From Candidatus Pseudoscillospira faecavium (GTDB lineage: Bacteria > Bacillota > Clostridia > Oscillospirales > Oscillospiraceae): DNA of 64,000 nt. The position numbers were made by a program, and so were the translations under genes. The notes beneath the pieces are model-generated. The model searched no databases, was not told where the DNA came from, and worked only from the letters and a program-made list of their open reading frames with translations. Location: NCBI GenBank assembly GCA_904420565.1, contig CAJFVV010000018.1, forward strand, positions 24,780 through 88,779, in the 5' to 3' direction. Below are positions 33,267 through 42,777 of this stretch, piece by piece. Positions within the stretch are counted from its first letter, which is position 1, and each line of letters begins with the position of its first letter.

Positions 33267-33959
33267 ATGGCGCTGTATGCGATTGGAGATCTTCATCTGG
33301 GCCTTTCGGTTGAAAAACCGATGGATATTTTCGGCGAAATCTGGAAGGACCATACTGAAAAGATTAAAGCTGGCTTTTCGCAGCTGACAGATGAAGATAC
33401 TGTCGTTTTGTGCGGCGATTCTTCCTGGGGCATTTCGCTGGAAGAATCCCTGCGGGATTTTCAGTTGCTGGACAGTTTGCCTGGGCAGAAAATCCTGCTC
33501 AAAGGGAACCACGATTATTGGTGGGAAACTGCAGCGAAAATGAACGCTTTTTTTGAAAAGCACCGGTTAACTAAGCTGCGATTACTGCACAATAACTGCA
33601 GCTTTTATGGCCCTTACGCGTTGTGCGGAACCCGGGGGTGGTTCCGTGACGAGGAAACTGCCGATAACGCCCATAATAAAAAGGTGCTGAACCGGGAGGT
33701 GATGCGCCTGGAAACATCGTTCAAGGCGGCAGCGGGGCGGCCCATTCTCTGCTTTTTGCATTATCCGCCCATGTATCAGGGCTATACCTGCCCGGAAATT
33801 TTGGAAATGCTGCAGAAGTATTCCGTTGAAGCGTGTTATTATGGTCATCTGCATGGGCCGAGCCACAGAAAAGCAATTGAGGGAATGCACGGCGGAATCG
33901 ATTTTTCATTGGTGTCAGCGGATTATCTCAGGTTTCAATTGAAAAAAATCTGTGAATAA
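33267..33959 (+). CDS. Calcineurin-like metallophosphoesterase
   Basis: A 230-residue phosphoesterase with a full set of metal motifs: GDLHL (residues 7-11), GDSSW near 50, GNHDYWW near 79, LHYPPMY near 166 and GHLHGPSH near 192. It belongs to a different subgroup from the YfcE-like protein at 7.0 kb. The substrate is unknown. GGGAGGGG precedes the ATG. Confidence 0.9.
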   Translation: MALYAIGDLHLGLSVEKPMDIFGEIWKDHTEKIKAGFSQLTDEDTVVLCGDSSWGISLEESLRDFQLLDSLPGQKILLKGNHDYWWETAAKMNAFFEKHRLTKLRLLHNNCSFYGPYALCGTRGWFRDEETADNAHNKKVLNREVMRLETSFKAAAGRPILCFLHYPPMYQGYTCPEILEMLQKYSVEACYYGHLHGPSHRKAIEGMHGGIDFSLVSADYLRFQLKKICE

Positions 33960-34050
33960 ACAGAAAAAAGTATAGATTTTTGTAAAGGATTCTGGTAAAA
34001 TAATACACTGCGTGTGATATAGTTTGCACACGGAACGGAGGATAAACGAA

Positions 34051-35334
34051 ATGAATTTGAAAAATGTCGAAAAGCATGAAAAAAATATGGTAACCATCAC
34101 CGTTGAAGTCGGTAAGGATGAATTTGAGCCTGCAATTGAAAAGGCATACAGAAAACAGGTTAAGCAGCTGAAAGTTCCCGGCTTTCGTCCTGGCCATGCA
34201 CCCCGCAAGGTGATTGAAGGGATGTATGGCATCGGCGTATTTTTTGATGAAGCAATGAACATTGCTTTCCCCGCTGCTTATCAGGCGGCTTTGGCAGAGG
34301 CAAAGCTGGAGCCTGTGGATCATCCCAGCGTGGAAGTGACCGATGTGGATGCAGAGGGCTTCACGTTCAAGGCGACCTTTGCCAACTATCCTGAAGTGAA
34401 GCTGGGCGAGTACAAAGGGCTGAGCGCGGTGAAGCCTTCTGCAGTTGTCAGCGATGAGGATGTGGATAAGCGGCTGGAACAGATGCGTGAGCGCAATGCC
34501 CGCCTGGTTTCCGTGGAGCGCGAGGCGCAGAACGGCGATACAGCTGTGATCGATTTTGAAGGTAAGAAAGACGGCGTGCCTTTCGACGGAGGCAAGGGTG
34601 AAAATTATCCGCTGGAGCTGGGTTCCGGATCCTTTATTCCGGGCTTTGAAGAGCAGGTTGTCGGCATGAAGGTTGATGAGGAGAAGGATATCAATGTCAC
34701 CTTCCCGGAAGACTATCAGGCAGAGGACCTGGCCGGACAGGAGGTTGTCTTTACAGTCAAGCTGCATGAAGTGAAGGAAAAGGAAATGCCTGCGCTGGAT
34801 GATGAGTTTGCAAAAGATGTCTCTGAGTTTGATACGCTGGAAGAGCTGAAGGCGGATCTGCGCAAAAAAGAAGAAGAGAGCCGTGAAGCATCTGCTCAAA
34901 AGACCTTTGAGAGCAATTTGATGGAGCAGGTTGCAGCAAACATGGAATGCGATGTACCCGAAGCTATGGTGGAAAACCAGGCCCGCCGTGTGGTGGATGA
35001 TTATAAGATGCAGGTGCAGTCTCAGGGCATGTCCTTTGCGGATTATCTGAGAATGACCGGCGTGAAGGAAGCGGACTTGATTGAGTCTGCGAAAGAGCCC
35101 GCTCTGCGCCAGATTCGCAACAGCTTGGCGCTGGAGGCAATTATCAAGGAAGAAGCCATTGAGATTTCTCAGGAAGAAATTGATGCAGAATATCAGAAGA
35201 TGGCAGATGAGTACAGCATTGATCTGGAGGAAATCAAGAAATATCTGCGGATCCCCGATTTGGAGGATCAGCTCAAGCGCGAAAAGGCACTGAAAGTTGT
35301 TGTGGACAGCGCCGTTGCAAAGGATGCCGAGTGA
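34051..35334 (+). CDS. tig: Trigger factor
   Basis: Ribosome-bound chaperone with peptidyl-prolyl isomerase activity. The 427 residues show the N-terminal ribosome-binding domain with the signature VPGFRPGHAPRKVIE near residue 40, an FKBP-type PPIase domain around 155-240 (GDTAVIDFEGKKDG, then FIPGFEEQVVGM), and a long helical C-terminal domain. The ATG at 34051 follows GGAGG. It is followed by clpP and clpX, the usual order in Firmicutes. Confidence 0.96.
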   Translation: MNLKNVEKHEKNMVTITVEVGKDEFEPAIEKAYRKQVKQLKVPGFRPGHAPRKVIEGMYGIGVFFDEAMNIAFPAAYQAALAEAKLEPVDHPSVEVTDVDAEGFTFKATFANYPEVKLGEYKGLSAVKPSAVVSDEDVDKRLEQMRERNARLVSVEREAQNGDTAVIDFEGKKDGVPFDGGKGENYPLELGSGSFIPGFEEQVVGMKVDEEKDINVTFPEDYQAEDLAGQEVVFTVKLHEVKEKEMPALDDEFAKDVSEFDTLEELKADLRKKEEESREASAQKTFESNLMEQVAANMECDVPEAMVENQARRVVDDYKMQVQSQGMSFADYLRMTGVKEADLIESAKEPALRQIRNSLALEAIIKEEAIEISQEEIDAEYQKMADEYSIDLEEIKKYLRIPDLEDQLKREKALKVVVDSAVAKDAE

Positions 35335-35409
35335 TTTTTGCCCTTGTGGTTGAAAGCTGACATCTTTGGCAATACTTAACGGTAGCTATTGGATCAGGAG
35401 GCTGTTATT

Positions 35410-35991
35410 ATGAGTTTAGTTCCTTATGTTGTTGAACAGACAAGCCGCGGTGAAAGATCTTATGATATTTTTTCCCGGTTGCTGAATGACCGCATTGTAT
35501 TCCTTGGGGAAGAGGTTAATGATACCTCTGCAAGTTTGGTAGTGGCACAGCTTTTGTATCTGGAAGCCCAGGATCCGGACAAAGATATCCAGATGTATAT
35601 CAACTCTCCTGGCGGGAGTGTGACAGCAGGAATGGCGATTTATGACACCATGCAGTATATCAAGTGTGATGTTTCCACAATCTGCATCGGTTTGGCGGCA
35701 AGTATGGGCGCGTTTTTGCTGTCCTCCGGTGCAAAAGGAAAGCGCCTGGCTCTGCCCAATGCGGAAATCATGATTCATCAGCCTTCGGGCGGCACAAAGG
35801 GCCAGGCATCCGATATCAAAATCCAGGCAGAGTGGATGCTGCACACCAGAGAGAAGCTGAATAAGATTCTGGCGGCAAACACCGGAAAGTCCGTGGAGCA
35901 AATTGCTGTTGATACGGAGCGCGATCATTTTATGCCTGCAGAAGAGGCAAAGGCCTATGGCTTAATTGACAAGGTCATCTATAGCCGCTGA
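35410..35991 (+). CDS. clpP: ATP-dependent Clp protease proteolytic subunit ClpP
   Basis: Serine protease that forms the tetradecameric chamber of ClpXP. The 193 residues contain the catalytic triad: Ser in [11 protein letters not shown] near 98, His in [10 protein letters not shown] near 123, and the Asp in [19 protein letters not shown] near 172. The initiating ATG at 35410 follows AGGAGG, giving [19 protein letters not shown]. Lies 18 bases upstream of clpX. Confidence 0.97.
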   Translation: MSLVPYVVEQTSRGERSYDIFSRLLNDRIVFLGEEVNDTSASLVVAQLLYLEAQDPDKDIQMYINSPGGSVTAGMAIYDTMQYIKCDVSTICIGLAASMGAFLLSSGAKGKRLALPNAEIMIHQPSGGTKGQASDIKIQAEWMLHTREKLNKILAANTGKSVEQIAVDTERDHFMPAEEAKAYGLIDKVIYSR

Positions 35992-36009
35992 GGTGTGAAG
36001 GAGTAGCGT

Positions 36010-37332
36010 TTGAATATGAATGATGAGAAAAAATCCATTCGCTGTTCCTTCTGTGGGAAGCATGAGGATCAGGTGGAACGGATTATTGCAGGACCTGGCG
36101 CTTATATCTGCAATGAATGTGTGCAGCTGTGTATGAGTTTGCTCGATGAAGGATTTGACGAGGAAACGAAGGAGCTTCCGGAAACGGTGGCGCAGCTGCC
36201 GACACCCAAGGAGATTAAATCCATTCTGGATGATTATGTGATTGGCCAGGACAGTGCGAAGGTTGCTTTGTCGGTTGCAGTGTATAATCACTATAAGCGC
36301 ATCTATTTTGGCGGAAACAACGATGTGGAGCTGCAAAAGAGCAATATCCTGATGATTGGCCCCACCGGCAGCGGAAAGACGTTGTTTGCCCAGACTTTGG
36401 CGCGGATTTTGAAGGTGCCTTTTGCCATTGCGGATGCGACCACACTTACAGAAGCCGGTTATGTGGGAGACGATGTGGAGAATATCCTTCTTCGTCTGCT
36501 GCAGGCGGCGGATTACGATGTGGAACGGGCGGAGCATGGTATCATTTATGTGGATGAGATTGATAAAATTGCCCGCAAAAGCGAAAACACTTCCATTACC
36601 CGGGATGTTTCCGGTGAAGGAGTGCAGCAGGCACTGCTGAAGATTCTGGAAGGAACGGTTGCGAATGTTCCGCCTCAGGGTGGGCGCAAGCATCCGCATC
36701 AGGAGTTTATCCACATCGATACCACCAATATTTTGTTTATCTGCGGCGGTGCGTTTGATGGTTTGGAAAAAATTATTGAAAAACGCACTAATAAACAGGG
36801 CATTGGGTTTGGCAACGATGTGCACAGCAAGAAAGAACGTCCCGTGGGTGAGGTCCTGAAAGGCGTACAGCCTCATGACCTGCTTAAATTCGGTATTATT
36901 CCGGAACTCGTGGGGCGCCTGCCGGTGATTGCACCGCTGGAATCTTTGGGAAAGGCAGAACTGGTTCGGATTCTGAAAGAGCCCAAAAATGCACTGGTGA
37001 AACAATATCAAAGCCTGTTGGATTATGACGATGTGGAACTTGTGTTTGAAGAAGAAGCACTGGAGGCCGTTGCAGATAAAGCCATTGAGCGCAATATTGG
37101 CGCCCGCGGCCTGCGCGCGGTTATGGAAGGATTGCTGACGCCGATCATGTATGATATCCCGTCGGATCCCTCCATCGAAAAGGTGGTTATTACGGCTGCC
37201 TATGTGCGTGGAGAAGAAGCCGTGGAATTGGTGCGCAATGAGCACCATGCTGGCCGGCGCGCCAAACTGGAGGCTGGAACCAGCGATGACAAGCATGATC
37301 AGGATGCGGCGAAAAATGCCTCGGCGTCTTAA
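36010..37332 (+). CDS. clpX: ATP-dependent Clp protease ATP-binding subunit ClpX
   Basis: AAA+ unfoldase that feeds ClpP. An N-terminal C4 zinc finger (CSFC...CNEC within residues 12-38) recognises substrates. Walker A is GPTGSGKT near residue 118 and Walker B is [10 protein letters not shown] near 180. The ClpP-binding IGF loop is seen as NKQGIGFGN near 264. The start is uncertain: the TTG at 36010 is 6 bases after AAGGAG, and the ATG at 36016 is 12 bases after it. Length is 440 or 438 residues. Confidence 0.96.
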   Translation: MNMNDEKKSIRCSFCGKHEDQVERIIAGPGAYICNECVQLCMSLLDEGFDEETKELPETVAQLPTPKEIKSILDDYVIGQDSAKVALSVAVYNHYKRIYFGGNNDVELQKSNILMIGPTGSGKTLFAQTLARILKVPFAIADATTLTEAGYVGDDVENILLRLLQAADYDVERAEHGIIYVDEIDKIARKSENTSITRDVSGEGVQQALLKILEGTVANVPPQGGRKHPHQEFIHIDTTNILFICGGAFDGLEKIIEKRTNKQGIGFGNDVHSKKERPVGEVLKGVQPHDLLKFGIIPELVGRLPVIAPLESLGKAELVRILKEPKNALVKQYQSLLDYDDVELVFEEEALEAVADKAIERNIGARGLRAVMEGLLTPIMYDIPSDPSIEKVVITAAYVRGEEAVELVRNEHHAGRRAKLEAGTSDDKHDQDAAKNASAS

Positions 37333-37346
37333 ATGAACAGAAGCGG

Positions 37347-37380
37347 CAAGGGGCGTTTTAGCGCCCCTTGTCTTTGCGTT
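37347..37380 (+). terminator. Terminator after clpX
   Basis: CAAGGGGCG / CGCCCCTTG stem (37347-37355 with 37362-37370), then TCTTTGCGTTTT. Confidence 0.65.
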
Positions 37381-37531
37381 TTGAAAGATTTTGCCTGCTC
37401 TGCCATTTGCAACAAAAAAGGAATGATTGCCCGCGATTTTGCGGGTGGAGCACAGAGTTATCTCAAGAGCTGATTGTAATATTTGGGTGGCCTGTGTTGC
37501 TGCAAATACACAGGAGGTGTTGATAATTACC

Positions 37532-39943
37532 ATGGAAGAAAAAACATTGGATATGCCGGTGCTGGCGCTGCGCGGACTGACGATTTTTCCAGATATGCTG
37601 ATGCATTTTGATGTGGAGCGGGATATCTCGGTCAAAGCGCTGGAAGCAGCTATGGAAAATAATCAGGACATTTTTTTGGTGGCTCAGAGAGAAATTGCAA
37701 CGGAGCTGCCGGGCCAGGAAGAGCTTTACGCCGTTGGCACAATTTCCCATATCCGTCAGATTTTGCGGATTTCAGAAACCAATGTCCGCGTTATGATTGA
37801 AGGGAAAAAGCGTGCAAAGTTGAATCGCCTGCTGCAGACACAGCCCTATCTGCTTGGCACAGTGGAGCTGCTGGAGGAACAGGCTGCATCGCAGCACAAT
37901 ACTTTGATGGCAGAAGCACTGCTGCGTCAGTGCTATGCTGTATTCAGCGAATACCACGAAGCAGCGCCGCGAATGACGACAGACGTTTTAACCACAGTGC
38001 TTTCCAGCAGGGATCCCGGATATCTTGCCGACTATATTGCACAGAATACAGGCCTTCGCCATCAGGATAAGCAGGAAATCCTGGAAGAACTGCGCCCTCT
38101 GGAACGATTGAAAAAACTCAATACCATTTTAGCCAGGGAACTGGAAGTAATGGGGATTGAGCAGGAACTGGAAGGGAAAGTGCGCGAGCGGCTGGCAAAG
38201 CTGCAGAAAGATTACATACTGCGTGAACAGTATAAAGTGCTGCAGGAGGAACTGGGTGAAGGGGATCCGGGTTCGGAAGCGGCAGAATACGAAGAGAAAA
38301 TTTTGGCTTTAAAGCTGCCGAAGGAGACGGAAGAGAAATTACTCAAAGAAGTGGACCGCATGGCCAAGCAGCCTTTTGGCAGTGCGGAAGGCAGTGTTCT
38401 GCGCAATTATCTGGATGTTTGCCTGGAACTTCCCTGGAATCAGTATAATGAAGACCGGATGGATGTGGCGGAGGCCAGAAAATTGCTGGACCGAGATCAT
38501 TTTGGCTTGCAGAAGGTCAAAGAGCGTATTTTGGAATATCTGGCCGTTCGGCAGATCAATCCGGAAGCAAAGGGACAGATTTTATGCCTGGTGGGACCTC
38601 CCGGTGTGGGAAAAACATCCATTGCAATTTCTGTGGCGGAAGCGATGAACCGAAAACTGGCTCGTTTGTCTTTGGGCGGCGTACGGGATGAGGCGGAAAT
38701 CCGTGGCCACCGCAAAACATATGTGGGAGCAATGCCCGGACGGATTGTCAATGCGCTGATTCAGTGCGGCTCCATGAATCCGTTGATGGTTTTGGATGAA
38801 GTGGATAAACTGGGCAGCGATTATCGGGGTGATCCCTCTGCGGCGTTGCTGGAAGTGCTTGACAGTGCTCAGAACAATGCTTTCCGGGATCACTATTTGG
38901 AAATCCCCTTGGATCTTTCCAAAATTATGTTTATTACCACGGCAAATACCACAGATACCATTCCGCGCCCGTTGCTGGACCGCATGGAAGTAATTGAATT
39001 GCCCAGCTATACGGACGAGGAAAAGGTACAGATTGCAAAGCGCTATCTGCTTCCCAGGCAGATGGAGGAAAACGGTATCCAGCGCAGCCAGCTGCGCGTT
39101 AGTGATGCGGCGCTGCGCGCTGTAATTTCCGGTTATACCAGAGAGTCCGGTGTGCGTCGGTTGGAGCGGGAAATGGGAGCACTTTGCCGCAAAACTGCTC
39201 TCCGCATTGTGGACGGAAGTGCGGAGCATGTGAGCGTTACGCCTAAGAACCTGCAGGAAATTCTGGGGCCTGTGAAAATTCATCCGGAAGTGCGCGGTGC
39301 AGGCAAGGACGCCGGCGTGGTTACCGGTTTGGCCTGGACCGCTGTCGGCGGTGAACTTCTGGAAGTGGAAGTCAATCTGATGGATGGCAGCGGAAAACTG
39401 GAATGCACTGGTAATTTGGGCGATGTGATGAAGGAGTCTGTCCGCATTGCGGTCTCCTGCCTGCGCAGCAGAGCGAAAAAGCTTGGTATTGATCCTGATT
39501 TTTATAAAAAATGGGATATTCATGTTCATTTCCCGGAAGGGGCTGTGCCGAAGGACGGGCCTTCTGCCGGTGTTACAATCACGACCGCTTTGGTATCTGC
39601 GCTGACGGAGCAGAAAGTTCGCCGGGATCTTGCTATGACCGGCGAGATTTCGCTCCATGGCAGAGTGCTGCCCATTGGGGGCTTGCGGGAAAAGACCATG
39701 GCTGCTTTGCGCAATGGGGTGAAAACTGTGATTATCCCCAAAGGGAATGTCCCGGACTTGGAAGAAATTGATCCCAGTGTGCGGGCACAGCTGCAGTTTG
39801 TGCCCGCGGAAACCATTGATGATGTGCTGTCAGAGGCACTTCCGTTGGTGAGTCGGAAAAAAGGAAAAGGCGGCGCCTTATCCGAACCGTTTGCCACTGC
39901 GGATGCGAAGGGAAAGAACAAGCGGATGTCGGTCCGCCAGTAA
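37532..39943 (+). CDS. lon: ATP-dependent protease Lon
   Basis: AAA+ protease for misfolded and regulatory proteins. The 803 residues comprise the N-terminal substrate domain (LALRGLTIFPDMLMHFDVER), the ATPase domain with Walker A GPPGVGKTS near residue 356, and the C-terminal protease. Its Ser-Lys dyad lies in PKDGPSAGVT near 675 and PIGGLREKTMAA near 718. The start is uncertain. The ATG at 37532 is 14 bases after GGAGG, a TTG at 37520 is only 2 after it, and an ATT at 37526 is 8 after it. I keep the ATG because the protein begins MEEKTLDMPVLALRG as in relatives. No CtsR box is visible. Confidence 0.95.
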   Translation: MEEKTLDMPVLALRGLTIFPDMLMHFDVERDISVKALEAAMENNQDIFLVAQREIATELPGQEELYAVGTISHIRQILRISETNVRVMIEGKKRAKLNRLLQTQPYLLGTVELLEEQAASQHNTLMAEALLRQCYAVFSEYHEAAPRMTTDVLTTVLSSRDPGYLADYIAQNTGLRHQDKQEILEELRPLERLKKLNTILARELEVMGIEQELEGKVRERLAKLQKDYILREQYKVLQEELGEGDPGSEAAEYEEKILALKLPKETEEKLLKEVDRMAKQPFGSAEGSVLRNYLDVCLELPWNQYNEDRMDVAEARKLLDRDHFGLQKVKERILEYLAVRQINPEAKGQILCLVGPPGVGKTSIAISVAEAMNRKLARLSLGGVRDEAEIRGHRKTYVGAMPGRIVNALIQCGSMNPLMVLDEVDKLGSDYRGDPSAALLEVLDSAQNNAFRDHYLEIPLDLSKIMFITTANTTDTIPRPLLDRMEVIELPSYTDEEKVQIAKRYLLPRQMEENGIQRSQLRVSDAALRAVISGYTRESGVRRLEREMGALCRKTALRIVDGSAEHVSVTPKNLQEILGPVKIHPEVRGAGKDAGVVTGLAWTAVGGELLEVEVNLMDGSGKLECTGNLGDVMKESVRIAVSCLRSRAKKLGIDPDFYKKWDIHVHFPEGAVPKDGPSAGVTITTALVSALTEQKVRRDLAMTGEISLHGRVLPIGGLREKTMAALRNGVKTVIIPKGNVPDLEEIDPSVRAQLQFVPAETIDDVLSEALPLVSRKKGKGGALSEPFATADAKGKNKRMSVRQ

Positions 39944-39958
39944 AATGGAGGGGAGTTT

Positions 39959-40543
39959 TTGAATTTTAATCAGGCTGAATTTGTACTTTCGGCAGCAGAT
40001 TCGTCTCAGTTTATCCGGGATGGATTGCCGCAAATTGCTTTTGCAGGGCGTTCCAATGTGGGTAAGTCCTCTGTGATCAATCGAATTTTAGGACGCAAAA
40101 ATCTTGCCCATGTGGGTGCTACACCCGGAAAAACGGCGCAGGTAAACTATTTTTGCATCGATCATCAGGCCTATCTTGTGGATTTGCCGGGGTATGGCTA
40201 TGCGAAAGTGTCCAAAGCGGAGCGCGACCGCTGGGGCCGCCTGATGGAGCGTTATTTTGCCGCTGGCCTGATTACTTTGGGCGTACAGATTGTGGATGCC
40301 CGCCACAAGCCGACGGCGGACGATCTGACTATGGTGCAGTGGTTTTATGAATCCGGCTGCCCTGTTTTGCTTGTGGCAAATAAGTTGGACAAGCTGAAAA
40401 AGAGTGAAATTCAGCCGAATCTGGAGCAAATCCGGCAGACCTTGGCTCCGGAAGGTCAAGCGGAAATCATTCCTTTTTCAGCCCAAACCGGCGTTGGGAA
40501 AGAGGAATTGACGCGCCGTATACAAGCAATATTGTCTTTATAA
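39959..40543 (+). CDS. engB: Ribosome biogenesis GTP-binding protein EngB (YsxC/YihA)
   Basis: GTPase required for 50S assembly. The 194 residues contain all G motifs: G1 GRSNVGKSS near 29, G3 DLPGYGYAKV near 74 and G4 NKLDK near 142. The frame opens with a TTG at 39959, 6 bases after GGAGG (39948-39952), and no ATG fits, so TTG is the likely start. The gene follows lon by 15 bases, a common order in Firmicutes. Confidence 0.95.
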   Translation: MNFNQAEFVLSAADSSQFIRDGLPQIAFAGRSNVGKSSVINRILGRKNLAHVGATPGKTAQVNYFCIDHQAYLVDLPGYGYAKVSKAERDRWGRLMERYFAAGLITLGVQIVDARHKPTADDLTMVQWFYESGCPVLLVANKLDKLKKSEIQPNLEQIRQTLAPEGQAEIIPFSAQTGVGKEELTRRIQAILSL

Positions 40544-40580
40544 AAAAAGGGAGGAATGCATGGCATTTCTCCCTTTTTTT
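40542..40580 (+). terminator. Intrinsic terminator after engB
   Basis: AAAAAAAGGGAGGAATGC pairs with GCATTTCTCCCTTTTTTT (one G-T pair), with an ATG loop and a T run of seven. The engB TAA is adjacent. The following 150 bases to pyrH hold an AT-rich stretch with TATAAAAT at about 40663, a likely but unproven pyrH promoter. Confidence 0.88.
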
Positions 40581-40731
40581 GCGCTGAAGGATTGAAGAGC
40601 GCAAAATTTGCAAAGAATCAAAAAAAGTTTCCATTTGCCCCTATGCAAAAAGGTAAAAATAATATAAAATAGATAAGAACTGGTCTGAGACAGGCTGGAG
40701 CCTGATAGAAATAAAAATGGAGGGAATGCAA

Positions 40732-41451
40732 ATGCAGACGCCCAAATATCAACGAATTCTGTTGAAAATCAGCGGCGAAGCACTGGCGGGAGATAAACAT
40801 TTTGGCCTTGATTTTGATGTCATCGGCAAAGTATGCGATGTGGTGAAGGAATGTGTTGCCATGGGTGTCCAGGTTGGCATTGTGATTGGCGGCGGCAATT
40901 TCTGGCGCGGTGTGCGCAATGGAACAGGAAAAATGGAGCGCACACGTGCGGACCATATGGGTATGCTGGCTACGGTTATGAATTGCCTTGCGGTGGCGGA
41001 CGTTTTGGAACAGAAAGGTGTGCCCGTACGGGTGCAGACGGCCATTGAAATGCGTGCAATTGCAGAGCCGTATATTCGTCTGCGTGCGGTGCATCAGTTG
41101 GAAAAGGGAAATGTGGTCATTTTTGGCTGTGGTACCGGCAATCCTTATTTTTCCACAGATACGGCTGCTGTTTTGCGTGCGGCGGAAATCAACGCGGATG
41201 TTATTATGCTGGCGAAAAATGTGGATGGCGTTTACGATTCTGATCCGGTTAAGAATCCTGAAGCGAAAAAGTATGATCAGATCAGCTATGATGATGTTTT
41301 AGCGCAGCATTTGAGCGTGATGGATTCCACGGCGACGTCACTGTCCATGGACAATAAAATTCCGGTGCTGTTGTTTGCGCTGGAAGACCCACAAAATATC
41401 ATTCGTGCAATTTGCGGTGAAAAAGTGGGCACAATTGTAAAGGAGGACTAA
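40732..41451 (+). CDS. pyrH: UMP kinase
   Basis: Phosphorylates UMP to UDP; hexameric in bacteria. The 239 residues of the amino-acid-kinase fold have [13 protein letters not shown] near residue 10, the nucleotide-binding [10 protein letters not shown] near 52, and [23 protein letters not shown] near 128. The ATG at 40732 is chosen because GGAGG is 8 bases before it; two earlier in-frame ATGs (40717, 40726) are too close to, or ahead of, the site. Starts the pyrH-frr-uppS-cdsA-dxr-rseP-ispG-polC run. Confidence 0.95.
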   Translation: MQTPKYQRILLKISGEALAGDKHFGLDFDVIGKVCDVVKECVAMGVQVGIVIGGGNFWRGVRNGTGKMERTRADHMGMLATVMNCLAVADVLEQKGVPVRVQTAIEMRAIAEPYIRLRAVHQLEKGNVVIFGCGTGNPYFSTDTAAVLRAAEINADVIMLAKNVDGVYDSDPVKNPEAKKYDQISYDDVLAQHLSVMDSTATSLSMDNKIPVLLFALEDPQNIIRAICGEKVGTIVKED

Positions 41452-41454
41452 AGC

Positions 41455-42009
41455 ATGAAGGAAGAATATCGAATTTACGAAGAGAAAATGCATAAAACTA
41501 TTGAATCCCTTCAGGGAGATTTTGCCAGCGTGCGCGCAGGCCGCGCCAATGCGCAGGTGCTGGATAAAATCCGTGTGGAATATTATGGTGCTCCCACGCC
41601 AATCAATCAGATCGGTGGTATTACATCGCCGGATTCCAGAACGCTGGTGATTCAGCCGTGGGACAAGGCGGCACTGAAGCTGATTGAAAAAGCGCTTAAT
41701 GAATCTGATCTCGGTATCCATCCGCAAAACGACGGCAGCTGCATTCGTCTTTCTTTCCCGCAGCTGACAGAGGAACGCCGCCAAGAGCTGACCAAGCAGG
41801 TGCGTAAATATGCAGAAAATGGAAAAGTAGCGATTCGCAATATCCGGCGCGATGCAATGGATACTTTCAAAGCGCAGAAAAAGAAGTCTGAGATCACAGA
41901 TGACGATTTGAAAGTTATGGAAAAAGATATGCAGGATCTGACGGATAAAATGTGCAAGGAAATTGATGTGCTGTTGGATAAAAAGCAGAAAGAATTGATG
42001 TCCGTCTAA
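41455..42009 (+). CDS. frr: Ribosome recycling factor
   Basis: Splits post-termination ribosomes together with EF-G. The 184 residues have the normal length and the expected motifs: MHKTIESLQGDFASVRAGRANAQ-like helix near residue 10, VEYYGAPTPINQIGGI near 36, and VRKYAENGKVAIRNIRRDA near 113. It is only 3 bases after pyrH, as in most bacteria. Confidence 0.96.
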   Translation: MKEEYRIYEEKMHKTIESLQGDFASVRAGRANAQVLDKIRVEYYGAPTPINQIGGITSPDSRTLVIQPWDKAALKLIEKALNESDLGIHPQNDGSCIRLSFPQLTEERRQELTKQVRKYAENGKVAIRNIRRDAMDTFKAQKKKSEITDDDLKVMEKDMQDLTDKMCKEIDVLLDKKQKELMSV

Positions 42010-42027
42010 AGCGGTGGTGTAGAATAC

Positions 42028-42777
42028 ATGGCTTTTTTTAAGGCAAAATCAAAGGATAAGGCGGGGACGGTGGACTTGGAGCACCTGCCCCGCCATATCG
42101 CTATTATTATGGACGGCAATGGGCGGTGGGCTAAAAAGCGCGGACTGCCCCGTACTGCCGGCCACAAGGTGGGGGCGGAGGTTTTTCGCACTATTGCCAC
42201 CTATTGCAAGGATTTGGGTGTGGAGTATCTGACAGTTTATGCTTTTTCCACGGAAAACTGGAAGCGGCCAAAAGAAGAAGTAGATACGATCATGGGCCTT
42301 TTGAAACGATACTTGCTGGAGGCTATTGATACTATGGCCAAGGATAATATCCGGCTGCGTTTTCTTGGAGATTTGACAAGCCTGCCCAGGGAACTGCAGG
42401 ATCTGGCGGCGCAGACCAATGCCATTTCAGAAACACTGAACGGTTTCCAGGCAAATGTGTGTGTGAATTATGGAGGGCGCGATGAACTGGTGAATGCAGC
42501 CAAAGCTTTTGCGCAGGATTGCGTGGCTGGAAAATACGTGCCTGAGCAGCTGCGGGAGGCACAGTTTGAGCAATATCTGTCGTCAGCAGGGCTGCCGGAT
42601 CCAGATTTGCTGATTCGTCCCGGCGGGGAGCAGCGTATCTCCAATTTTCTGCTGTGGCAGTGTGCATATGCGGAATTTGTTTTCACAGATACTTTGTGGC
42701 CTGATTTTAAGAAGGAAGATCTGGATGCGGCAATTATAGAATTTCAGCGCCGTCATCGCAGATATGGAGGAATTTGA
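42028..42777 (+). CDS. uppS: Isoprenyl transferase (undecaprenyl diphosphate synthase)
   Basis: Cis-prenyltransferase making the C55 lipid carrier for peptidoglycan. The 249 residues contain the pyrophosphate-binding Asp in IAIIMDGNGRWAKKRGLPR near residue 23, YLTVYAFSTENWKRP near 70, and the C-terminal RPGGEQRISNFLLWQCAYAE near 196. The stop overlaps the cdsA ATG by one base (TGATG), so translation is coupled. Confidence 0.95.
   Translation: MAFFKAKSKDKAGTVDLEHLPRHIAIIMDGNGRWAKKRGLPRTAGHKVGAEVFRTIATYCKDLGVEYLTVYAFSTENWKRPKEEVDTIMGLLKRYLLEAIDTMAKDNIRLRFLGDLTSLPRELQDLAAQTNAISETLNGFQANVCVNYGGRDELVNAAKAFAQDCVAGKYVPEQLREAQFEQYLSSAGLPDPDLLIRPGGEQRISNFLLWQCAYAEFVFTDTLWPDFKKEDLDAAIIEFQRRHRRYGGI

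Noticed and set aside
33960..34050. A promoter before tig
   Set aside because: Several AT-rich hexamers occur (TAAAAT, TATAGT), but none pairs with a reasonable -35 at 16-18 bases, so I did not annotate one.
37333..37531. A CtsR or CIRCE heat-shock operator before lon (and before clpP)
   Set aside because: I looked for the GGTCAAA-type repeat and the 9-base CIRCE arms in these gaps and found neither. The only AGGTCAAA seen is inside lon coding sequence.
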